A DNA stretch of 64,000 nt from Zeus faber. Lineage: Eukaryota; Chordata; Actinopteri; Zeiformes; Zeidae. Below, piece by piece: positions 24,541 through 36,440 of the stretch. How positions within the stretch are numbered: the first letter of the stretch is position 1; every line of letters starts with the position of its first letter. The notes beneath the pieces were generated by a model. It worked only from the letters and a program-made list of their open reading frames with translations. It searched no databases and was not told the DNA's origin. The translations under genes and the position numbers were made by a program. Location: assembly GCA_960531495.1 (NCBI GenBank), contig OY482847.1, forward strand, positions 9,404,992 to 9,468,991, in the 5' to 3' direction.

Positions 24541-27480
24541 TCTATCTATATATTATATAGAACGTGTGTCAAATGGTATTTATAGGATCCCTTTTCTTGC
24601 ATTTGTAGTTTTACCAGTGTGTGCGGGTTGCAGTTTGAATTCTAGTATTACAAAGATGTGGAGTGCTGCCAACAGTAAACAGATTAGCACGCCCAGGTTT
24701 GGCGTTCCATAGTGAATCATTTTAAGCATTAGCGACATACAGACACAGGTTTGGGTTATTTTTCAAACTAAATTCGCCTTCGAGAAGATGCAATATTGGC
24801 TAACATTCTTTTTTAGGGCGATAATTTGTGTATTTCCAGGCAATGGAGTACAGTTTGCTTTCTGATGATATATACTGTATGTTTATAAGCTGAACACACA
24901 TAGGCACACCCCATGTTTCACTTGCAATGTTTTTCAGGCTGAGATAATAAAGGCGGTCCCCGGAGAAATTCCATTTTTGGCCACCGTTTTTGTGGGGCCC
25001 CTGCAGTTGAGATCTCTTGCGGCTTCTAGACCTCAAAGCTTGCTGCAACCCGTCGTCCTTCTTTTGTTGAATACCTTTCGCGAGGTAATTGAGGTCAAAA
25101 GCAGCACTTTGGATATTAAAGTTGCCTAGTTGTTGACACTACTTGTTTGTTTATTAGTTCACCAATCTCACTATGTCAAAATCAATGTGTTTGCAAATGG
25201 TTTTCAACTAATAATCGGGATTCTTATTGTTATTACGAAAGCATACACATAAAACGTGCTCTTGCACATTCAAATTTTTTTTAGATCATAACCCTGGTGT
25301 TGAATAAATTAAACCTGGAAAACCGCTGCTACAACATGTTGTTCTGTCCAGGTACCGTCCACTGGCCATCTAAGATAGAGGGCCGATGTTCGATATCTTT
25401 CCATCAACAGCAAGTCACAACATCAGACCGGCATGTGACCACCTCTGTCATCATTGGGGCCCTAAAAATGGCCTTCTCAGTGAGACTCCTTCAGACGCCT
25501 CATCATCACTTTCAAATTGAGACATCCAACAGATGCCTGCAAGGCCTCGGGGAAACACAACACATCCAATCCTGCAGGAATGGACCTCTTGTGTCCGTTG
25601 CTGCAGATCATTATTCCACATTCCCTCTGTAAAGAAGATTATTCTGCCATGCAGCTCCTTGACAAAGGTCTTCTATAATCAGTCTAATCATCCGTACTTC
25701 CTTTATCATACTGGCTCGGTGACTCTGCACTGTCCAGTGTTGACACTGATTGATAGGACGTCTCGGTTGACGGGTTAACATACTCAGAAATATTCGTTTA
25801 ACTTCACATTCACATTTTAACTGATTGACCCGGTTCACCTGGTCCCATTGCCACTGAGACAACAAAGGACTTTCCTGATTGTGTTCAAAACCTTATTCGT
25901 ATTTCCAAGGAGTTGCTATAGTCCACATCTGGGCAGAATTTGCCCCTAACATTATTTAAGACGTATGAGGAAAATTCTGTCCATCTTCCACCTGGAAGCC
26001 ATTTTCCTGTCTTCTCCCAAACACAGAAATGGTCTCCGTCCAAAATCTGATCAAATGCTTCAGTGCAGTATGTTGTACGTTCACTTCTCACTCATTGTGG
26101 ATGTGAATTCTCAAAGAAGGTAATTAAAATATGACTGCATTGAAGTTGCACTGATTCGGAAGACAAATGTGCTCCAGTTTTGAAGAGGAAACTGAGGTCC
26201 AGGTCAAAAACGTCTCGAATTGCCTTTTGAAAGTTCTACGACCCAACGGGGCTGCTGCACTGTACCTTTAACTGGGTTAGATAACCGTATAAGTGGTGTA
26301 TTTGTTTTACCCAATTCTAAATTTGGCAGAGCGGATTGATGTAATTATGAGCTTTTAGGAGTGCAGATGGGTGTGAAGACGAATGAATAAATGAATTACA
26401 AGCCTGCTGCAAAATGCATCAAAGTACGAGAGGCAAACATTTCAGCACTGGAAAAGTTTTATGTTTTTAAATGAAATTAATTCCCATTGATACTTCAACT
26501 GGTTTTGCAGCTTTAATGTAAACCACAAAACACATATTTAGCCTTAAGATACAGTGGATATGATGAATATTTTGGCTTTTATTTTAACCATTATTTTTTA
26601 CACTTTCTGAAATGTAAAACAAGTAGACAATATTTATTATGTACACTGAGCTGTGTTTCAAACCGTTGTTGATGTGCTACTTTACTGGCAATTTGGATCA
26701 TTTTGTTTTCTATTTCGATCCATATTAGTATTGTCTAAATACAACATATACAAATACAATGCTGTTTTAGTGTAATTGTGTGTCTAAAAGTGCTTTCTGG
26801 TCGCTAGAGCCTAATTAAAGTCTCAATATTCAAAGTTGAGTTATTTTCCACTACACAACGCATTAAAAGGTAGAACATTTTGAAGTCTTATTGACTTCAT
26901 ACTCCTTTAGTCATTAAAAAAAAAGCTTCAGATCTCAAACTCTACATTCAGTTTTTTTGTTTTTTTTTGCTCATTTATTCAGACTGAACCGCTGTGCACA
27001 TCTCCCTCAGCTCCCCTCCGAAAAAACAAACCGTCTCTTCCAAGGCTCTGAATGGCGCCTGATGAAATTCTCCTTCAATTGTCGAGCGTCTGTTCCAACT
27101 GTGAAACACGCAGCTAATGAAATACCACCATGGGATTATGAACACCAGGCACATTCTGATTATATACCACTGTCTTTTGTTGAGCTGTGTATCGTGTCAG
27201 TCATCTTTTAAAGCATTTAAAGGATAAATAAACAGAAGGGTTGACCCAACCAAAAGAAGAAAACTCAAATAGACCAGTAATTTATATTGTGCATAGAATC
27301 GCATTTGCATATATATATTTGGCGATTTCTGTTGTGTGTTTTTGGCTATTTTTATTTTAGTTAAAAAAAAAAATTCACAATGCACCAACCCTCATAAAGA
27401 CAAAAATTCCTGTTATATGAAAATGTACCTTTCCAAATGAGTTCTCCTAAACCCCTATACGATGCAAGTGAATGCTGTCT
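24541..27480. other. Intergenic, no gene seen
   Basis: About 2.9 kb of mainly unique sequence. The open frame at 25,297-25,632 has no recognisable domain or splice context. I saw no repeat family. Confidence 0.5.
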
Positions 27481-27655
27481 TTTTTCCTATTCTTTTTGTA
27501 TTCCTTTCTTTATTGTATATGTTTTGTCTATCGGTTTGTAAATAACTTCAGCAGTATTGTGGACTTGTTAACTATGATTGTTGTATGTCTGTCTGTTGAT
27601 TATTGCCTTGAGAAAAAAATGTGGAAAAAATCCCAATAAATACAATAAAAAAGGA
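27480..27655 (+). mobile_element. Possible L1-like 3' tail
   Basis: T-rich sequence with TTGTAAATAACTTC, later CCCAATAAATACAATAAAAA AG-type A-rich tail, similar in texture to fish L1 3' ends. No coding part is present, so the call is weak. Confidence 0.3.
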
Positions 27656-27689
27656 AATGTAGTTACTGTATATCACAAGAGAAAAAAAT

Positions 27690-28250
27690 GGCTTATTTAT
27701 CCTTTTTTCAGGGGGATTAAACCATCATGTTTTATGTCATAATTACCACTGTTAAAAAGCTCCACGATACAGACATATGCCAAAATAGGAATTATTCAGA
27801 GTGATATGAAGCAAATTATAAAGCAATTACCGAGCCTACCTTGCATGAATTAAATGCCAGCGAGTGCAGTGTGCTGGATGGGTTCAGCTCAAGGCTGCTC
27901 TAAATAACATTTAGATGGAAAAATGGGAGGAAATCCACCGAGCTGATATTTTATTCTAGGTTTAGATCCCCCCCCCCCCCAGTGCTTTTATAGTAAAAAT
28001 AGATTCATTATTTCATATTGTACTTTTTATAAAATACTACATATAAAGATAAATGCAAATCATAAGGGGATAAAAAAAATAGAATCCATATAAGAGCATT
28101 AGAATGGGTTTAAATCAGCGTGACGTAAAAGCATTTCTTTTTGTCTCGTAGATATTCCTTAACAATCTTATATATTTCGTCATTGTAATGGGAAAACAAG
28201 CAGCTAGTGATGATTACATCCAGTAAAGGCTGCTGGTCTGCATGGGGAGT
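27690..28250. promoter_or_regulatory. Candidate conserved non-coding element
   Basis: Unique sequence (except a C run at 27,970-27,980) with words such as AATTAAATGCCAGCGAGTGC and AATAACATTTAGATGGAAAA and no open frame. It has the texture of a developmental enhancer; this is inference only. Confidence 0.25.
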
Positions 28251-28325
28251 GGACAATCAGAGAGGTAGTGATGCGCAGCAACTGAATGACAGCAAGTTAA
28301 AAGCCAAACTGAAATGATTGATAAT

Positions 28326-28390
28326 GTAACAGAGGAGCCGGAGGATCATGGCTTCAGTGCAGAGAAGACAGGAGACAACAGGAAAAGAGT
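28326..28390. repeat. Direct repeat, left copy (partner at 32,130)
   Basis: About 60 bases opening TGTAACAGAGGAGCCGGAGG recur at 32,130-32,190 with a few differences. The two copies bracket the retrovirus-like fossil. Confidence 0.8.
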
Positions 28391-30690
28391 GACGGACAAG
28401 CCCAGGGAAGAACAAAGTAATAAAATATATATAGTTATATTGCATGAGTTAATTGTCGGTTTTCAGTGTGTGCAAATACTTACCGGTTACTTTTTTGGTG
28501 AGGCTGGTAATTGTTTAGATATAATCGAACAGCATTTATTTATTTTATTTTTTTTCACTCTAGAAGTGATCTCGACTTGATATTGAATAAGGTAGCTATT
28601 GATATACAGTATAAAACTTAGTTTATAAAACAAGTTTGATTAACAAAGTGGGATAATTGTTTTGTTTCACTAGAGAGGTAATGGACTGTGTAGGTTTGCT
28701 TACTAAAAATTAAAACACTAAAATAAATGTTAAATACATTGGCCGTTTCAATGGCTTTAAATTTGGTCATGCCAAATTGAAAGTTTTAATTAGGAAATGT
28801 CTTGTGAATCGATGAATGTTGTAGTTGTGAATTGATGTATATAAACCAACCTGTCTATTCAGTGTTTTAGTTCCAAAGCTTTTAAGCATTTGAACAGGAA
28901 TCGATCCTGCAGTTTGACTTTTGGCCAGTGGAGATGTGACTGATTGGGAAAACCTGAAGGATTGACGAAAGAATTGGAATTCAAGGAGGATTGCTCTGCA
29001 ATTGAGTAAGGTTGTCCAGCATAAGATGATGCTGAATGCTGGACATAAGATGTCCAGCATTCAGAGGTCCTTGAAAATTATTGGTATTATTGCTATTTAT
29101 ATTTAACTGATGTGGAACTGATGGAAGGAATTATTGTGAGATGAAATGCATGCAAGCATATCAATGGAAAGACCTTGATTAAATTTAGATACATCATATT
29201 GAGCTCCATCGTTAAGTTATTGTCAGATATTACAGAATTCCCTATAGAAGCAGAATGATTTTGATTAGTTTTTATTTAAATGTGACACTCCTAAATTTTC
29301 CTAGTTGTTGAGGCAATGTTCAGAAGTTGAGTTAATGATTACTGTGTTATCACTTAGACATTGTTGTCAGAGAACCCTGGAGTGATTATCTTCATGACAC
29401 TGCCTGTTACTGTGGTAGACTTCTCCTTTCATCTTCTGACAGTGTCTGTAACAAATACATTAAGCACCCCAGGGCTTAACCCAGACCCAAAGGACATTCC
29501 TATCTGCCTGGTATCCTGCTGAGAGACACTTTAAGGTCTGTGAAAACCTTATCAGTTTCAGAGATCAGGCTGAATAACTTGGAACATTTTCTAAACAACA
29601 AACAAAGTTCTGTTGTGTGAAATTAAATGCAAGCGTCAACTTCGTTGCTCCTCCACTCCACCAACAAGTGTTTTGGCCTCCAAGTACCGCAAACACACAA
29701 TTGAGAAAGATGTTGTTCACAGTTGAGAATCTAACCAACTATGTTCCTCTGGACCTGTAAGTGGTGATGTCACTGCATCAGACCACACATCAAACTGAAT
29801 GACTGCAATCAGAATGTTTTTTATGCTCCAACTGGGAGCTGTGGGATGATTGATCGCCTCAAGTCCTGCTGGAAATGACACCTGAGTGATCGCCAGGGGC
29901 TGCTTTTGTGTGTGTTTGCAGCTATTGTTTTCTCATTCCGTCTATTCTGTAGTCTGAAAAGTTTTCTAAAAATAACATATAGGAAGTAGTACGGCAAATT
30001 TAAATTAAATAATGTTTCCAAACTTTTTAGACAATGGTTGGAAAAGTTAGTAAATTAAATTATTAAGCAGGAACAGAATTAGGAGAGGATTTAGAAAAAA
30101 GTGATTGCTTTGTTGATTGTGTTTACTATGTTACCCATCAATTTCTCTAAACAGACTACAGAAAGATGTGACTGATCGTTGAACACTTCCTGGCCAAAAG
30201 GTAAGACTAGTAGTAATGGATAGTTGGTCAAATGTTATTGATCAACGCCAGTCAGTCTTCTGTTGGCTTGATGACTGCTGAGATCTCAGGCTTATTGTTT
30301 GAAGTAATTAATTGTACCTTTAGGGGAATGAGTAAAAATAATATAAACAAATTAGGAATATTGTATTTAACACATTTTTTTTAAATTTTCTTTTCTTACC
30401 CTCTCTAGTTTCTCAATATATTGTTGAAGTTATGTGGCCCCTCCGGCAGTGTTTTTCTGCTGCATTACGGATATTTTTATTTTGAGCTGATTTTGAGGTT
30501 ATTAATGGCAGCACATTATTCCGAAGGTTGATGGTTTATTGATCTGCTTGTCTCCTGGATACACAGGAGCTCATAAAATACTCAGAATAAGATGGTCAGT
30601 TTTTTTTTTATAACTCCAGCCGACTCAACTATTTGAGTCAAGGCATTTATTTAATTATTTTTTATTTTCTCCTCAGGGTTGCACCCTGGC
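28391..30690. other. AT-rich stretch, probably old mobile-element sequence
   Basis: No host gene seen. The position between the left copy of the 60-base repeat and the retroviral pol fragment suggests part of it belongs to the same fossil. I cannot recognise a coding domain in it. Confidence 0.35.
29032..29064. repeat. Perfect hairpin, 15-bp arms
   Basis: CTGAATGCTGGACAT, loop AAG, ATGTCCAGCATTCAG. A further GTCCAGCAT copy lies just upstream at 29,014-29,022, so part of the arm occurs three times. Confidence 0.85.
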
Positions 30691-30699
30691 ATGGCCTTT

Positions 30700-32120
30700 T
30701 TAGGAGGCCGTAGTTATTGTTGTTTTCGGATAGTGGAATGAGGCAACGCTTGCCTAGCCATTACTAGAAATGGCTCATGGGAAGGCCTTATCATCATCAG
30801 ATGGAGTGGATTGGATGCCTGAGGCAGAAGAATGTTTTGTTGCTTCCAAACAAGCTTTTGCACCTGCTCCGTGTTGGGTTTGCTGGATTACTTTAACTGT
30901 GGATGAGGGAGATGGCTTTATGTTAACTGTGTTGTTACAATCTTATGGAGATTAGGAACACCTTGTTGCATACTATGCTCAGAAACTTGGTGCCGTGCTT
31001 ATTGGGTTGATTACCTGCTGTAGCCTTTATCTTGCTACGGAGCAAATCAACTAATTTCTCACCAGTAACAACTCTCCATCATCAACAAGTACAACTTTCA
31101 CATTGCTCATGTCACTTTGAGGTAGTGCATGCTCATACTCTTACTCCTTCTTCCCTCCAAGATGGAGATTCACATGACTGCTTGGCAGCGATTGCCTTTG
31201 TGGCTTCGCCCCGCCCAGATCTTGCTATTGAAGTTCTTGAAAAGTTCAACCACAACCACAATTAAACTTATGAGTACAACTATAAGGAGGGTTTTCATTT
31301 TGCTGTCTGTCATCTGTTTTTTGTTTAAAACAGTGTTTTTCTATTTTGTACAACCGGTTATGCTTGTATTTTCATCTGTTGTAAATGGTGTTTTGTTTTA
31401 TTTTGATTGCATGAATATGTACGGGCCCATGTGGTACGGTGAGGTGTAGCTGATTAATGAGAAATACAGAGGTGGAGGTGGATTTGAGGTGGAGATGTCC
31501 TGGGATTCTGTCTGGGATGTTTTTTTTTTCATTATCTTTTTGGTTATGAGTTGGGTTTTTATTTTTATTAGATGTGCGTTTCCAAGTTTTAGTATGGTTT
31601 TAGTATCTTACGTAGCTTTTTAAAATACATTGTCTTGGGTTTTAATGACTCATTTAGTGCTCGCATTGAAGAGACTGTTCTTTAACTATAATATTGTATT
31701 GTCACAAGACCAGAACACATCCCATTGTCACTCAACCTTGTGTGGAGATAAGGATAACCCCAGGGGGCTTGACAGAGTATTGTGGTTTGTTTTATAGCAC
31801 AGAAAGATTGTATCTGTGACCGGAGTTTGACTGTTAAATCATTGTATGAGAGAAACATCAGGGGATATGATTAGGGGGCACAGGTCTTGTGAATGACACC
31901 TGACCAATGGCACACAACCTCTCATCAATATATAGGCCTCTTCGGTAGAAGCAAGGGCAGAATGTACAGCATCACTGCTTTGAAGTAAATCTGTAACTTT
32001 CTCTTTATTCTGCAAAATAAATATGTAATTAATACTCTCACTTTATTTCTTGTAGCGAAACAGGTTAACCTCACCGACCACGCAGTGAGCCTTCTCCAAC
32101 ACCTACTTCCAGTGCTACAT
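30700..32120 (+). mobile_element. Endogenous-retrovirus-like fossil: pol piece and 3' LTR-like sequence
   Basis: The region near 30,770-31,260 resembles the RNase H part of retroviral pol from fish endogenous retroviruses (gamma/epsilon-like). The region at about 31,697-32,120 resembles a 3' LTR: it opens TGTCACAAGACC, has a TATA-like ATATATAGG and an AATAAA-type signal further on, and closes GCTACA. Gag, most of pol and env cannot be recognised. The copy is broken in many places and clearly old. Family assignment rests on recalled pol sequence patterns. Confidence 0.55.
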
Positions 32121-32129
32121 CTCATTTGG

Positions 32130-34225
32130 CTGTAACAGAGGAGCCAGAGGATCATGACTTCAGTGCAGAGAAGACAACAGAAAAAGAGGGATGTACACCG
32201 TTCAGATAGAACCCATCCAATTCATCCTAGTGATTATGAAGCGGTCAAAAAGCACCTCCAAACCCTTCTTGAAGTCATAATTAAAGAACAGTCATAATTA
32301 GAGAATCAGAGTCCCCGTTCCGATCGCTGATAGTGGTGATAAGAAAGAAAAATGCCGATGTACACCTATGTGTGGACTGTGGGAAATTAAACCTGCAGAC
32401 GATAACACGCTTAAGCCTTGCCAAACCTGGAGGAATCATTTTCCGCTCTAACTGGCTACAAGTGATTTTCCGTGATGGATTTAAAGGCTAGATACTACCA
32501 AATCGAGATGAATGAAAGTGACAAGTCAGAAATCGCCTTTTTGTGTACCTTTGGAGTTTGAGAATTCATCTGGATGCCCCAGGGAGTCACCAGCGCACCG
32601 AGCACCTTCCAACAACTCATCGAGAAGTGTATGAGTGATATTCATCTAAAGGAGGTTCTGGTTGATGACTTAATAGTATTTTCAGACACTCTGGATGAGC
32701 ATGAGACTCGGCTCATTCACATACTCAACTGTCTCAGGGAATATGGCTTGAAGCTTTCAGCTGATATATGAAAGTTCTTCCAGACTTCAGTACGTTACTT
32801 GGGGCATATGTGTCCAGCGATGGGGTGAAGACCGACCCTGAAAAGGTTCAAGCCTTAAAAACCTGGCCAAGAGCACAGAACTTAAAGGAGGTCCAATCTT
32901 TCTTAGGATTTTCCGGCTACTATCGGAGGTTTGTGAAAGATTATTCAAGCATAGTCAAACCCTTGACCAACCTCACTGCTGAATACCCACCTTGACACCT
33001 TGGAAGGGAGACAAAGCCAACCCGGATAATGGTAAATACCTCAGCCCAAAAGGACTTCGGTGAACGCTGGAGTGTAGAATGTCAGCAAGCCTTTCAGGAG
33101 AAAATGCACAAACTGACATCTTCCCCCGTCCTTGGTTATTCGGATCCAAAACTTCCTTCTGTGCTCCACACTGATGCCAGCACAAAAGAGCTGCTTTGTA
33201 CCAAGGACAGAACAGGAAAACACAGGTGATTGCTTATGCTAGTAGAGGACTCTCCTGCAGCGAAGCTAGTTACCCAGCGCACAAGCTAGAGCTTTTGGCA
33301 CTTAAATGGGCAATCACAGAAAAGTTTCACGACTATTTGGATGAAAACTTCTTCACGGTTGTCACAGACAATCCCTTGACATACCTACTTTCACTGCCAA
33401 ACTCGAGGCTGCAAGCTACTATTGGTTAGCTGGTCCATCCACATTTACTTTTGACATCAAGTATTGAGGTGGTAGGCAGAATATGGATGTGGATGGTCTG
33501 TCAAGAAGACACCATGGAAGACCGGAAAATGATGCCATACCGCAGGAGGAGAGTCAAAGCATTTACCTGTTCACTTCTCATCTGGTGGCATCCACAAAAG
33601 AGTTTGAACTGGTCACTCCAGATGTAGAAGTGAGAACATGTAAACGATGTGTTTGAAGGGAGACCCAGCCGGACAAGGCTGGACAAGTAGTAAATATCCA
33701 GACCACTAGACCAATGGTATGCATGGTCTGTATGGATTTCCTTTGACTAGAGCCAGATAGGATATTCTTGTCTTTACAGATCATTTAAAAATTTACCCGA
33801 AGAACTCAGAACCTAACTGGAGACCTGCCAGATGCTTCTCCTGTTGGCTCTGGCTCTGAATCTGTGGAGAGAATTCCTGTGGGACCGGAGGCTGAAGATT
33901 ACTCCTTCAGCGAACAATTGCCATAAAGAAGACAACTGATCATATCAAGTCAAGAGAAGACAGACAAACAGAAGCAGACATTCCTGTCTGGAAATCACGC
34001 AGACAACGTGAGCAATCACACCAGTTCCATTATCCTGTATTTGGAATCGCCTAGTTTTGGTTGTTACTTCTTTGTTTCAAGGATTGAGTACCGCACTTAC
34101 TAATTATCTTAATGATCATGACAGTAGAGATTGGTAAACAAACATTCCCTTTTAAGAAATAGAGTCAGTTACCCAACAGCCCTTTAAGCATTCAATGGTA
34201 CGTGCATATATTTAAGGGGGGGTTG
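32130..34225 (+). mobile_element. Ty3/Gypsy LTR-retrotransposon fossil (pol)
   Basis: In order: reverse transcriptase (about 32,320-32,990, with MPQGVTSAPSTFQQLI, a DDLIVFSDTL motif and FLGFSGYYRRFVKDYSS), RNase H (about 33,060-33,500, with SSPVLGYSDPKLPSVLHTDA and SYPAHKLELLALKWAITEKF), then remnants of the integrase region and a purine-rich tract (AAGGGGGGG) just before an LTR-like sequence. No gag or 5' LTR is recognised. The element is old, broken at several points and incomplete. Confidence 0.85.
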
Positions 34226-34940
34226 AACCCATTTGGAAAACCAATCGTTGCAAGAACAATTTCACTGCACTGAGAATTTAATAATCACATTCTCTTTTTC
34301 ATTCTCTATTTCATTTGTTTCATTTTTTTTATGGTTTCATTTTAATTCAGAGGTCTAGTTTTGGGCCAGTATGTGTTTCATTGGTGTTAAACAACCAAAC
34401 TCCCGCCTTCGTTGCGCTCAAAGAAGCTTATCGGGTCAAAGTGGAATGCTTGATTGTTATAGCGAGAGCAGAGAAACAAAAGTTACGGAGTGATATTACT
34501 TGTACTTGATATAGTACGACTGAGAAAAAACATTTTCAAAGAAGTGAGAGTTGAGTCAATTATTGAAGCAACCCTGAGAACATCTTATTTTCATTTGATT
34601 CCTTTCTTTTCTTGGTGAGTACTGAATATCAAAGCACCTGTAGCGCGCCTTGCTCCGTGAGCTAGCATAGCATCGTGGTGTTGAAAGCCACTGAGTTGTA
34701 GCATGAGGCTATGGTATTTGGGTTTTCCCCCTAATGATAGAGAGGAACTGGAATACTTGTGTAATATGAGTATGTGTGTATGTTATTTATTGTATGAACA
34801 GAGTAATTATTTAGTTGAGTTTCATGGGTTATGGAACTACCTTGATTTTGTACATTACTGTGTGGTTGATGTGTATAAACCAAATTGTCAGTATTGAAAT
34901 AAGGACATTTATTTTTACATTTTTCAGTCTCACTTACATT
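34226..34940 (+). mobile_element. LTR-like sequence following the Ty3/Gypsy pol
   Basis: It begins TGAACCCATTTGGAAAACCA directly after the purine tract, as a 3' LTR should. Its first 170 bases recur in inverted orientation at 35,575-35,760. The 3' limit is uncertain; CACTTACA near 34,938 is a plausible end, shortly after an AATAAGG/TTTATT stretch. Confidence 0.5.
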
Positions 34941-35059
34941 ATTCAAATGTAGGGAGTATTTAATGCGTAAACTGTAAATGGTGTTCTTAATCATATACAA
35001 CTCAAATGGTTCTATATTAATAGTGAAGTTGACATTAATCCATACATGTTCACTACCTT

Positions 35060-35571
35060 TCTCTGGTGACTTGCACTGAATGGAGTCGGCCAGAGTTGCA
35101 CAGTCCAGTAGCTGCTGGTAGCCAGCCTCAGGCAGGCTCAACCGCAACATCTTCCCTAAATGGGCAGCACATAAATGCTGCGATTGGCTCAAGTAAAGCA
35201 GAGTCTTCAAACCGTTTGTCAAAGCCTGACAGACAATTTTCAATCCGCTCTGTGTAGCGCGCGCGCGCGCTGTCAAGTTGCGCACACGCCTTCCCTTGGG
35301 TCTCCCGCTCTGATGCCAGGTTTTGAAAGCTCCGCAAATCGTGGCGCTGCAGCTTTGAGGACGGAAGTTGCATTTTTCGTTTGAAAGCATTAACTGAACT
35401 GATCATGTTGACCAGGGTTTTGTATTCTCCTTGCAGCTCTAAATTAAGCTCATTCAACATGTCGGTCAGATCGGTTAAAAAAATCAATTAAAAAAATTGA
35501 ATGGCGTGCGATCTCCTTGCACTACCTTCGCGATCTACCGGTCGATCGCGATCAACGTATTGGGCACCCCT
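35060..35571 (-). pseudogene. hAT transposon fragment (transposase middle and one terminal repeat)
   Basis: Read on the minus strand, the element starts at 35,571 with CAGGGGTGCCCAATACG, a Charlie-type hAT terminus, followed by the CpG-rich GATCGCGATCGACCGG. A transposase piece follows (IFLTDLTDMLNELNLELQGE … FKRKMQLPSSKLQRHDLRSF … RIENCLSGFDKRFED). This is the central part of hAT transposases related to GTF2IRD2-like domesticated proteins. The N-terminal half is missing, so the end was joined to the middle by an internal deletion. The frame is lost after about 35,128 and the other terminus is not seen. It lies inside the inverted LTR-like copy. Confidence 0.75.
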
Positions 35572-35574
35572 GTT

Positions 35575-35760
35575 TTACACCAGTAAAGCACTTACCGATG
35601 CAAAACTAGACCTCTGAATTAAAATGGAACAATAACTTCAATGAAACTAATTCAATATAGAATGAAACAAAGAATGTGATTATTAATTAAATAAAAGGAA
35701 TTCTCAGTGCCAGGAAGTAGTTCTAGCAACAATTGGTTTTCCAAACGGGTTACAAAAACT
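35575..35760 (-). mobile_element. Inverted LTR-like copy, interrupted by the hAT fragment
   Basis: On the minus strand it begins TGTAACCCGTTTGGAAAACC and runs through GAGGTCTAGTTTTG, matching 34,226-34,390 at roughly four in five bases by eye. It stops where the hAT terminus begins, so the hAT element inserted into it. It is an old solo or partial LTR of the same family as the copy at 34.2 kb. Confidence 0.65.
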
Positions 35761-36440
35761 GGACAGCGATGCATTATCAGAGGAAACAATGTGGTAGATA
35801 ACGTATATATTGTTGATAGAAGTTATGCAGCAGCAAAAGCTCCGCGTCAACACACGCACCACGGCGCAGACATACAACACTGCCGCTGTCGGCACCAGTA
35901 ATTAACACAACAATGCAAACTTGACCATAACAAGAGGTGGCCTGGTGTGGAGGTCTTCACGGGTCTACCCGAACCAGAGCACCCCAGGCCTCGACCGGGG
36001 CCCCGCACCCGGTTTCGGCCGGGTCCACATTTCGTTATCGCCTCTGACACGGACGGTTGGCTCCGTACTATCTATGAAGGGGAAAACCTGGTGGAAAAAC
36101 TGGAATATTTCTTTATTTTTTAAGTGGTCGGTTCTAACCCGATCGCAGGACAAATTGGCCGGTTCCAATCGGGTTCGGCTCCGGATCAAACGTTTGTCTT
36201 ATTATCGGCGGCGAGGCGTTGCCCACCCTGATTCGGACCCGTCCCCTGAAGATACGTGGACCGTCGTGCATTGCAAGAAAGCTCAGTGGACAACCCTTCA
36301 AGGCCACACGCCGTCATAATCCCACACTGATCTGTCATACTCCCACTGATTAACGACTCGGCAGGAAAACAAACCAAACCATGGACACTTGAGTGTCCCA
36401 TGAGCTTTGCTGTTCGCAGCTGCACACCCTTTTAACAATC
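35761..36440. other. GC-rich unclassified stretch
   Basis: Bases 35,940-36,290 are much richer in G+C and CpG than their surroundings, with words such as GGTCTTCACGGGTCTACCCG and GGTTCCAATCGGGTTCGG. No open frame has a recognisable product. A CpG-rich young repeat is more likely than a CpG-island promoter, because no gene starts nearby. Confidence 0.4.

Noticed and set aside
34731-35390. Minus-strand open frame of 219 codons
   Set aside because: Its right part is a shifted frame of the hAT transposase fragment and its left part is AT-rich repeat sequence; the product resembles no protein.
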